A stretch of 7,794 nt of DNA from Bacteroidota bacterium. GTDB taxonomy: Bacteria > Bacteroidota > Bacteroidia > Flavobacteriales_F > PHOS-HE28. The stretch spans positions 1 through 7,794 of the forward strand of contig CAUJFM010000011.1 in NCBI GenBank assembly GCA_963169595.1, in the 5' to 3' direction. The notes beneath the pieces were generated by a model. The model saw nothing but the letters and a program-made list of their open reading frames with translations, searched no databases and was not told where the DNA came from. Positions 1-5,873 of this stretch are shown here, one piece after another; positions within the stretch are counted from its first letter, which is position 1; the number at the start of each line of letters is the position of its first letter. A program made the position numbers and the translations under genes.

Positions 1-1
1 C

Positions 2-316
2 GGCAGCCCGGCCAGCCAGTCCATGGCCCTGTCCGGCACCGGTTCCACGTCCAATGCTGAACTGGCCATGTTCCCCAACCCCAACAACGGCGACCAGCTC
101 ACCCTGAGCCTGAGCGCTGTGGAGGAAGGTGTGGAGACCGTAAGCGTGGACATCTTCGACCTCAGCGGCGCCCGCGTCGTGGCCAAGGTGATCCCCGTGA
201 ACGATGGCATGATCTTCCAGCAGATGGCCGTGAGCGAGCTTGCCAGCGGTGTCTACCTGGTGAACATCACCGCAGGCAGCCAGCGCTACACCGAGCGCCT
301 GGTGATCGCCAAGTGA
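2..316 (+). CDS. C-terminal end of a secreted protein with a T9SS type A sorting domain (5' partial)
   Basis: Only the last 104 residues are visible; the reading frame is open to the window edge, so the internal ATG at position 23 is unlikely to be the true start. The segment has the hallmarks of the type A C-terminal sorting domain of type IX secretion cargo: an opening MFPNPNNGDQLTLSL stretch (the PNP..G motif), a central VDIFDLSGARV strand-turn, the LASGVYLVNIT motif, and a terminal RLVIAK. In this family the domain folds as a small beta-sandwich that guides the protein through the outer-membrane T9SS translocon, where it is normally cleaved and the cargo is released or anchored to the surface. 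The cargo part lies upstream of the window, so the protein's own activity is unknown. The gene ends 24 bp before a strong terminator and is convergent with the next gene. Confidence 0.9.
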   Translation, partial: GSPASQSMALSGTGSTSNAELAMFPNPNNGDQLTLSLSAVEEGVETVSVDIFDLSGARVVAKVIPVNDGMIFQQMAVSELASGVYLVNITAGSQRYTERLVIAK

Positions 317-340
317 TCGCCCGAAGCGGAACAGTGAACG

Positions 341-372
341 AAAAAGCCCCCGCCGATCGGCGGGGGCTTTTT
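341..372. terminator. Bidirectional intrinsic terminator
   Basis: The 32 bp form a perfect palindrome: AAAAAGCCCCCGCC, the self-complementary GATC, then GGCGGGGGCTTTTT. RNA from either strand would form a GC-rich stem followed by a run of five U. It begins 24 bp after the stop codon of the + strand T9SS cargo gene and lies 22 bp beyond the stop codon of the - strand gene, so it can terminate both convergent transcripts. Confidence 0.93.
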
Positions 373-394
373 CATTGCGGCTGTGCGCGGGTGC

Positions 395-1078
395 TTAGGC
401 CGCCTTGGCCTTGAGGGCAGCGGAGGTGCGGGCACCACGGTCCACCACGATACGCGCGTTCACATAGTCGCGGTGGAAGGCCGGCTGCTGCAGCCGATAG
501 CGCTCCATGAGGCCATCGATGCGGAACTGCACCAGCTTGTTGGTGTCCTTCATCAGCAGGGCCAGTTCGGCCGTGGCGCCCTTGCGGTTGGTGATGGCCA
601 GGCGCGGAGCGCTCAACACCTCATCGTGCCGGCGCACGGCCTGCCGCAGTTGGTCCAGCAGGGTGGTGTCCACACCATAGGGCTCCAGCGCGGCACCCAG
701 CAGCTCGGCCGTGTCCAGCACTGCCTTGCAGTGGCGGGCCACCACGCCATCGGCGTGCTTGGCCAGCACCCGACGCGTGAGGGACATCTTGCCGGACAGC
801 ACCAGGTCGTTCTGTTCGGTGGCGTAGGCCAGCGTAGCCTTGGCCACCACCATGGCCACATCCACCATGTCGGTCTCCACCTGGGCCTTGGCCTGCGCAT
901 GGCCCGTGATATCGACCACCTGTTTCTCCACGCAGGCCTTGATGGAGGCGAGGTTGGCACCAAGCTCGTCCACGGCGGAGACCAAAGCGAGGTGACCACT
1001 GTAGTGGATGGCACCGGACATGAGGGCCTGGTATACGGCCTGGTACATGTTGGCGCGGACTTCTTGTTTCTTGTTCAT
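395..1078 (-). CDS. Helix-rich protein of unknown function, 227 residues
   Basis: I do not recognise this protein with certainty. It starts MNKKQEVRANMYQAVYQAL and is predicted almost wholly alpha-helical, with many Ala, Leu, Val and charged residues. No signal peptide, membrane segment, cysteine cluster or nucleotide-binding motif is visible, so a soluble cytoplasmic protein is likely. The last third holds KDTNKLVQFRIDGLMERY followed by FHRDYVNARIVVDRG, an arrangement I associate from memory, without a search, with hypothetical Bacteroidota proteins sometimes followed by a carboxypeptidase-regulatory-like beta domain; here the chain stops soon after, at ALKAKAA. The ATG at 1078 is the natural start: it opens a lysine-rich N-terminus, and the DNA upstream is non-coding low-complexity sequence. 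Strong third-position G/C bias supports a real gene and argues against the overlapping + strand frame. It is monocistronic as far as can be seen and ends at the shared terminator. Confidence 0.8.
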   Translation of the reverse strand: MNKKQEVRANMYQAVYQALMSGAIHYSGHLALVSAVDELGANLASIKACVEKQVVDITGHAQAKAQVETDMVDVAMVVAKATLAYATEQNDLVLSGKMSLTRRVLAKHADGVVARHCKAVLDTAELLGAALEPYGVDTTLLDQLRQAVRRHDEVLSAPRLAITNRKGATAELALLMKDTNKLVQFRIDGLMERYRLQQPAFHRDYVNARIVVDRGARTSAALKAKAA

Positions 1079-1081
1079 GAC

Positions 1082-1138
1082 AGTTGGGGGTTGGGAGGTT
1101 GGGTTTGTTGTTGAGGGAAGGAAAGGGAGGTTGGAAAG
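1082..1138 (-). other. G-free, pyrimidine-rich leader of the 227-residue gene
   Basis: Read on the - strand, the 57 nt ending 3 nt before the ATG at 1078 contain no G and consist largely of C, T and A in CCAACC-, CCCTT- and CAACAAC-like runs; on the + strand the tract has no C. If transcribed it would be an unstructured leader, which suits initiation without a Shine-Dalgarno sequence. On the + strand the G-runs at 1086-1090, 1093-1095, 1101-1103 and 1115-1117 could in principle form a G-quadruplex, although one loop would be 11 nt. I see no convincing Bacteroidota promoter (TTTG at -33 and TAnnTTTG at -7) in or just above it. Confidence 0.45.
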
Positions 1139-1380
1139 CAGGACGAAGAAGGTGCTGACGAGAGTGCGGAGGGGGTGAGCGGCTCAGGGTGGTCTCATGG
1201 TGATCGGTGTTGTGGTTCTGACCGGTCCAACGGAAGGCCTTCGGAATTGGTTGTGTGAGTTTTCCACACGTGATCGTTCGATCCCGAAAGGCCGCGTCGA
1301 TCGTGGCCTACGCTTTATATGCGCCCAGCAAAAGGGGCGTAACGCACCTATTTCCTCCATGGCCTTGGTCGGCATGCACA
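1139..1380. other. Intergenic DNA of lower GC, no gene recognised
   Basis: This stretch is about 53% GC where I counted (1201-1320), clearly below the neighbouring genes and the array. Open frames cross it on both strands, but they have no family resemblance and run straight into the repeat array or out-of-frame into the methyltransferase gene. A short hairpin (GTGTG at 1253-1257 pairing with CACAC at 1265-1269) is too weak to call. The promoter for the downstream restriction-modification gene should lie here or inside the array, but I cannot place it. A TAA at 1340-1342 closes the reading frame of that gene upstream. Confidence 0.5.
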
Positions 1381-1695
1381 GGTCAGCGGCGCGCGGCGCC
1401 CGGTCAGCGACGTGCGGCGCTTGGTCAGCGGCGTGCGGCACCCGGTCAGTGGCGCGCGGCGCTTGGTCAGCGGCGTGCGGCGCCCGGTCAGCGGCCTGCG
1501 GCACCCGGTCAGCGGCCTGCGGCACCCGGTCAGCGGCCTGCGGCGCTTGGTCAGCGGCGTGCGGCGCCCGGTCAGTGGCGTGCGGCGCCTGGTCAGCGGC
1601 GTGCGGCGCTCGGTCAGCGGCGTGCGGCGCCCGGTCAGCGGCGTGCGGCGCCCGGTCAGCGGCGTGCGGCGCCCGGTCAGCGGCGTGCGGCGCTC
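1381..1695. repeat. Tandem array of fifteen 21-bp units
   Basis: Fifteen units of exactly 21 bp lie head to tail with no spacer and no insertion or deletion (15 x 21 = 315 bp). The consensus on the + strand is GGTCAG followed by CGGCGTGCGGCGCCC, about 86% GC. Positions 1-6 (GGTCAG), 8, 10, 13-17 (GCGGC) and 19 are identical in every unit. Variation is confined to positions 7 (C/T), 9 (G/A), 11 (G/C), 12 (T/C), 18 (G/A) and 20-21 (CC, TT, CT or TC). Units 12, 13 and 14 are identical, and units 11 and 15 differ from them at one base, while the first units differ more. With no unique spacers between units it is not a CRISPR array. It ends 37 bp before the ATG of the MmeI-like gene. Three + frames and two - frames are free of stops through it, which explains several long spurious open frames here. 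Confidence 0.97.
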
Positions 1696-1732
1696 CACCA
1701 TTCCCCCGCTCCTTTGCATCTTCACCGCACCG

Positions 1733-4700
1733 ATGTCGATCACGCCCGCACAGATCCAAGCCTTCATCACCAAGTGGCAGGCCAGCGGCGGCGCCGAGCG
1801 TGCCAACGCGCAGCCCTTCCTCAACGAACTGTGCGATGTGCTGGAGGTGGAGCGCCCCCACCCCGCCACCCGCCACCAGGCCGACAATGCCTACTGCTTC
1901 GAGAAGGCGATCCACAACGCCCGCACCGGCACCACCAACTTCATCGACCTGTACAAGCGCGGCCACTTTGTGCTGGAATGCAAACAGGGTGTGGAGGCGA
2001 CGTTCACGTCGCCCGCTACACCACCCCTGAGCAGTGAAGGCAAAGCCGCCCTGAAGCAGCGCAAGGCCGGCCACGGCACGCGCGGCACCAAGGGCTTCGA
2101 CACCGCCCTGATGAAGGCCCACGCGCAGGCCGAAGGCTATGCGCGCGCCCTGCCCAAGGAGGAGATCGCCGCACACGGCGGGCGCCCGCCCTTTGTGCTG
2201 GTGGTGGATGTGGGCCACAGCATCAGCCTGTACACGGACTGGACGCGCATGGGCGGCAACTACCTGCCCTTCCCCGACCCCCGCAGCTTCCGCATACCGC
2301 TGAAGGACCTGCTGCGCCCGGAGGTGCGCGACACCCTGCGCGCCATCTGGACCGACCCGCTGAGCCTGGACCCCGGCCGCCGCAGCGCCAAGGTGACGCG
2401 CGGCATTGCCGACAGCCTGGCCAAGCTGGCCCGCAGCCTGGAAGGCCAATCCGGCACGGGCACCGGGGCCACGCCCGAGCAGGTGGCCGCCTTCCTCATG
2501 CGCAGCCTCTTCACCATGTTCGCCGAGGATGTGGACCTGCTGCCGCACGGCTCCTTCACCCAGCTGCTGGGCGAACTGAAACACCGGCCCGAGCACTTCA
2601 AGGAGATGCTGGAGAGCCTGTGGGGCACCATGAACACCGGCGGCCTCAGCCCCGTGCTGCGCGCCAAGCTGCCCAAGTTCAACGGGGGCCTCTTTGCCCC
2701 CCCGGCTCAAGGCCGGGGCCTCGCCATTGCGCTGAACGCCGACCAGATCCAGCTGCTGCTGGAGGCCAGCACCGCCAACTGGAAGGATGTGGAACCCGCC
2801 ATCTTCGGCACCCTGCTGGAGCGCGCGCTGGACCCCCGCGAGCGCCACAAGCTGGGGGCGCACTACACGCCCCGCGCCTACGTGGAGCGGCTGGTGAACC
2901 CCACCGTGGTGGAACCCCTGCGCGCCCAGTGGAAGAGCGTGCAGGTGGCCGCGCTGCAACTGGCCGAGGACGGACAGCCCAAGAAGGCCATTGCCGCCGT
3001 GGAACAGTTCCTGCACGAACTGGGCAACGTGCGCGTGCTGGACCCCGCCTGCGGCAGCGGCAACTTCCTGTACGTGACGCTGGAACTGCTGAAACGCCTG
3101 GAAGGCGAGGTGCTCAACACCCTGGCCGAACTGGGCCAGCCCTACAAGCTGGAATACAACACGCACAGCATCAGCCCCGCCAACTTCTTCGGCATTGAGC
3201 TGAACCCGCGCGCCGCCGCCATTGCCGAGCAGGTGCTGTGGATCGGCTACCTGCAATGGCAGCTGCGCACCCAGGGCCATTTGCACAACCTGCCCGAACC
3301 CCTGATCAAGGACCTGCACAACATTGAGTGCCGCGATGCCGTGCTGGCCTACGACAGCAAGCAGGAGCAGCGCGATGCCGGCGGGCAGGTGGTGACGCGC
3401 TGGGATGGCACCAGCACCCGCAAGCACCCCATTACCGGCCAGGACGTGCCCGACCCCGAGGCCCGCGTGCCCGTATACACCTATACGAAGCCGCGCCCGG
3501 CCCCCTGGCCCAAGGCGGACTACATCGTGGGGAACCCGCCGTTCATTGGCACCTCACGCATGCGCGAAGCCCTGGGCGATGGCTACACCGAGGCCCTGCG
3601 CAGCGTATACCCCAACGTGCCCGACAGCGCCGACCTGGTGATGTACTGGTGGGACAAGGCCGCCGAACTGACGCGCACCGGCAAGGCCCAGCGCTTCGGC
3701 TTCATCACCACCAACAGCCTGCGACAGACCTTCAACCGCAAGGTGCTCCAGCACCACCTGGAGGCCAAAAAGCCCCTCTCCCTGGCCTTTGCCATACCGG
3801 ACCACCCGTGGGTGGACAGCACCGATGGCGCCGCCGTGCGCGTGGCCATGACCGTGGGCGTGCCCGGCAAGCACCCAGGCGTGTTGCAGAAGGTGGTGAA
3901 GGAAGTGGAGGCCGGAACGGATGATGCGGCCGAAGTGACGCTCTCCACGCAGCAGGGAAAGCTCTTTGGCGACCTGACCACCGGTGCGGATGTGGCTGGT
4001 GCTCGTCCGTTGCTTGCAAACCAAGAGATCGTTGGCATGGGCGTGAAGCTCCATGGGATGGGTTTTGTAGTTACCGAAGAAGAAGCGAAGCAGCTTGGAC
4101 TAGGAGTGCATCCCCACTTAGACCAGCACATTCGACCCTTCATCAATGGACGCGACCTTATGCAAGGACATCGCAGCAGCTGGGTCATAGATCTGTTTGG
4201 GTTGAGTGCGAACGAGGTCCGAGACAAGTACCCCGAAGTGTATCAGTGGGTTGCAGAAAGAGTGAAGCCAGAGCGAGACATCAACCAGCGCGATACATAT
4301 CGTTTGAACTGGTGGACCTTCGGTGAACCCCGATCAACTCAACGGCCTGCCTTTAACTCGGTCAAGAGATACATAGCAACATGCCGAACGGCACGACACC
4401 GACTGTTCTCATTCATCGACTCTAAAGTGATCTTCGAGTCGAAGGTTGTTGGTATAGCCGTTGATGATTCCTATGTGCTTGGTGTTCTCTCGAGCAAGAT
4501 CCATGTAGCCTGGGCGAACGCCGCGGGCGGTTGGCTTGGCGTTGGGAATGACTCTACGTACAATCATGCCGATTGCTTCTACAAGTTCCCCTTCCCCGCC
4601 TGCACACCCGCGCAGCAGGAGAAGATCCGGGCCTTGGCGGAGCAGCTGGATGCGCACCGCAAGCGCCAGCAGGACCTGCACCCGGGGCTGACGATGACGG

Positions 4701-5266
4701 GGATGTACAACGTGCTGGAACGGGTGCGCGCTGGTGCAACGCTGAACGCCAAGGAGAAGCAGATCTACGAGCAGGGGTTGGTGGGGATCCTGAAGCAGTT
4801 GCACGATGAGCTGGATGCGGCCGTGGCCGAGGCCTATGGCTGGCCCGCCGATCTGCCCACCGACGAGCTCCTGTCCCGCCTGGTGGCCCTGAACGCCGAA
4901 CGCGCCGCAGAAGAGCAGAAAGGACTGGTGCGCTGGCTGCGGCCGGAATATCAGGCCCCAGCGGCCAGTGGTACAGCGGGGAGCGGCCAGTCACCCGAAG
5001 CCCAACAGACGTCGCTGGAAGTGGAAGCAGCACCCGTTGCCGCAGCAAGCGCCGTGCGCGAATGGCCTGCCGAGCTACCCGCCCAGGCCGCGGCACTGCG
5101 GCAGGTGCTCAACGAGGTGGAGGCGTTGTGTACGGTGGAGGAGATCGCGGCGCACTTCAGCCCCAAGGCCGGCAAGAAACGCCTGGCCGAGATGGAACGC
5201 CTGCTGCAGACCATGGCCGCCGTGGGCGCGGTGAAGGTGTGGAACGGGAAGTGGGTGGCGGTGTGA
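1733..5266 (+). CDS. MmeI-like type IIL restriction-modification enzyme (fused endonuclease / N6-adenine DNA methyltransferase)
   Basis: This 1177-residue protein resembles single-chain type IIL (IIG) enzymes, which methylate an adenine in one strand of a short asymmetric site and cut unmodified DNA at a distance. Residues 1-170 form the N-terminal nuclease region, with Asp72 and Glu82-Cys83-Lys84 in the spacing D-X9-E-X-K that MmeI uses for its PD-ExK nuclease. A helical connector follows (about 180-370). The methyltransferase core covers about 370-720, with motif I DPACGSGNF at 437-445 and catalytic motif IV NPPF at 601-604, the type that methylates adenine N6. The target-recognition region lies at about 753-947 and ends at the family's FPFP motif (952-955). 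A helical C-terminal part follows, then a Pro/Ala/Ser/Gln linker (about 1074-1108) and a small winged-helix-like end. I chose the ATG at 1733 because MSITPAQIQAFITKW matches the usual start of this family and no in-frame ATG exists upstream; a longer form could only start at GTG codons inside the repeat array. No frameshift or missing key residue is seen. Nuclease activity is inferred; some relatives act only as methyltransferases. Confidence 0.92.
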   Translation: MSITPAQIQAFITKWQASGGAERANAQPFLNELCDVLEVERPHPATRHQADNAYCFEKAIHNARTGTTNFIDLYKRGHFVLECKQGVEATFTSPATPPLSSEGKAALKQRKAGHGTRGTKGFDTALMKAHAQAEGYARALPKEEIAAHGGRPPFVLVVDVGHSISLYTDWTRMGGNYLPFPDPRSFRIPLKDLLRPEVRDTLRAIWTDPLSLDPGRRSAKVTRGIADSLAKLARSLEGQSGTGTGATPEQVAAFLMRSLFTMFAEDVDLLPHGSFTQLLGELKHRPEHFKEMLESLWGTMNTGGLSPVLRAKLPKFNGGLFAPPAQGRGLAIALNADQIQLLLEASTANWKDVEPAIFGTLLERALDPRERHKLGAHYTPRAYVERLVNPTVVEPLRAQWKSVQVAALQLAEDGQPKKAIAAVEQFLHELGNVRVLDPACGSGNFLYVTLELLKRLEGEVLNTLAELGQPYKLEYNTHSISPANFFGIELNPRAAAIAEQVLWIGYLQWQLRTQGHLHNLPEPLIKDLHNIECRDAVLAYDSKQEQRDAGGQVVTRWDGTSTRKHPITGQDVPDPEARVPVYTYTKPRPAPWPKADYIVGNPPFIGTSRMREALGDGYTEALRSVYPNVPDSADLVMYWWDKAAELTRTGKAQRFGFITTNSLRQTFNRKVLQHHLEAKKPLSLAFAIPDHPWVDSTDGAAVRVAMTVGVPGKHPGVLQKVVKEVEAGTDDAAEVTLSTQQGKLFGDLTTGADVAGARPLLANQEIVGMGVKLHGMGFVVTEEEAKQLGLGVHPHLDQHIRPFINGRDLMQGHRSSWVIDLFGLSANEVRDKYPEVYQWVAERVKPERDINQRDTYRLNWWTFGEPRSTQRPAFNSVKRYIATCRTARHRLFSFIDSKVIFESKVVGIAVDDSYVLGVLSSKIHVAWANAAGGWLGVGNDSTYNHADCFYKFPFPACTPAQQEKIRALAEQLDAHRKRQQDLHPGLTMTGMYNVLERVRAGATLNAKEKQIYEQGLVGILKQLHDELDAAVAEAYGWPADLPTDELLSRLVALNAERAAEEQKGLVRWLRPEYQAPAASGTAGSGQSPEAQQTSLEVEAAPVAAASAVREWPAELPAQAAALRQVLNEVEALCTVEEIAAHFSPKAGKKRLAEMERLLQTMAAVGAVKVWNGKWVAV
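3989..4576 (+). other. Target-recognition segment with foreign codon usage (mosaic region inside the MmeI-like gene)
   Basis: This segment encodes residues of about 753-947, the part that should contact the recognition sequence. By hand count about 45% of its codons end in A or T, including codons rare elsewhere in the gene such as ATA, AGA, CGA, GTA, TTA and CTA. In a sample of about 90 codons at 2630-2930 only about 7% do. Local GC falls to about 45-53%, and returns to the gene's usual high value just before the FPFP motif. The reading frame is intact and family landmarks are present (LHGMGF, HIRPFINGRDL, FGEPR, RYIAT, LGVLSSKIHV). In type IIL enzymes specificity is known to change with this domain, so acquisition of a replacement domain by recombination is the likely reason. 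The edges are given to within about 20 bp. Confidence 0.75.
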
Positions 5267-5299
5267 ACCGGCAAGGCGCGCGCCGTCCGGCCCCGTTGC

Positions 5300-5698
5300 T
5301 CAGGACAAACTGAACCAAGGTGTCGCCTGCTCTTGGCGGCCTCCCTCGGGCCAGTAGGGCCCCATGCATTGCAAGTGGGTCACCTGCCCGGTGCCGCTCA
5401 TCTCCGCCTCCCACTCCAGTATGTCGCTGGGCGGGCCGTTGGTACCGAAGGTGAGGGCCACCTTGTTCCCGTGCAACATTACCCGCAGCTCGGGCCAATC
5501 ATCCGTGAACAATTCATAGAGCGGGCTGGGGGCATCGAAGGCCGCCCACAGGGTGTAGCCCTCGTCCAAGGCCTGGTTCACCAGATCGATGCAGCGATTG
5601 CGATCCGGGCGGTTCCGTGCGGCCCGGAAGATGGCCACCAGGTCCTCTTCGTGGACCAAGGCCAAGGCGGTGTACAACAACTGCTGGTAGTCGTTCAT
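5300..5698 (-). CDS. Small soluble protein of unknown function, 132 residues
   Basis: I do not recognise the family. I chose the ATG at 5698, giving MNDYQQLLYTALALVHEEDL, because biased G/C-ending codons begin there; the 19 codons from the alternative ATG at 5755 (MLMVDSGYNIQRPMRELPP) include unbiased ones such as CTT, GTA, GGA and CCT. The N-terminal half is predicted helical and charged (HEEDLVAIFRAARNRPDRNR, then a helix through CIDLVNQALDEGYTLWAAF). The C-terminal half looks like beta strands rich in aromatic residues and glycine (ELRVMLHGNKVALTFGTNG, then LEWEAEMSGTGQVTHLQC). There is no signal peptide, membrane segment or metal-binding cluster. The C-terminus (MGPYWPEGGRQEQATPWFSLS) is polar. 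The stop codon is 33 bp from the stop of the convergent MmeI-like gene. The 175 bp upstream, back to the efflux gene, hold nothing I can name, and no shared operon with that gene is evident. It may be a cytoplasmic accessory protein, but no function can be assigned. Confidence 0.7.
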   Translation of the reverse strand: MNDYQQLLYTALALVHEEDLVAIFRAARNRPDRNRCIDLVNQALDEGYTLWAAFDAPSPLYELFTDDWPELRVMLHGNKVALTFGTNGPPSDILEWEAEMSGTGQVTHLQCMGPYWPEGGRQEQATPWFSLS

Positions 5699-5873
5699 GG
5701 GAGGAAGCTCGCGCATGGGCCGTTGGATGTTGTATCCCGAATCTACCATAAGCATGAGCCCCTGGCGGGCACGTGAGGCGTGCAGTTCTCAACAGCAGGC
5801 CCTTGGTGGGCGGCCCATTCCCCTGCGGCGCTGGGTGGATAGGGCTGTGCTTCTGTGCGGCACGGAGGCGGGC

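Noticed and set aside
383..1114. A 243-codon + strand frame opposite the helix-rich protein
   Set aside because: It is rich in His, Gly and Gln in the way antisense frames of GC-rich genes are, and it would run opposite to the terminator layout; the - strand frame has natural composition.
1381..1695. CRISPR array
   Set aside because: Units are contiguous, 21 bp long, without unique spacers, and no cas genes are present.
1705..1732. Bacteroidota -7 promoter box (CTTTGC) just before the MmeI-like start codon
   Set aside because: The TA of the TAnnTTTG box is missing and there is no TTTG element at the expected distance upstream, where the array lies.
1197..2037. Two + strand open frames of about 260-280 codons across the array
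   Set aside because: They exist because the 21-bp unit has no stop in any + frame; downstream of the array they run out of frame inside the MmeI-like gene and give compositionally biased sequence.
1184..3427. A 747-codon open frame on the - strand with APHAADR-like repeats
   Set aside because: It is the antisense shadow of the MmeI-like gene and the repeat array; a GC-rich gene leaves antisense frames open, the protein has no family likeness, and the + strand frame carries unmistakable catalytic motifs.
5267..5299. Terminator between the two convergent stop codons
   Set aside because: There is a GC palindrome (GGCGCGCGCC at 5275-5284), but it has no T-run on either side and only a 10-bp self-complementary core, so an intrinsic terminator cannot be supported.
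5735..5750. TAGATTCG on the - strand (5739-5746) as a -7 box for the small unknown gene
   Set aside because: It matches TAnnTTTG at all but one position and is suitably placed for the ATG at 5698, but no -33 element is found, so chance is likely.
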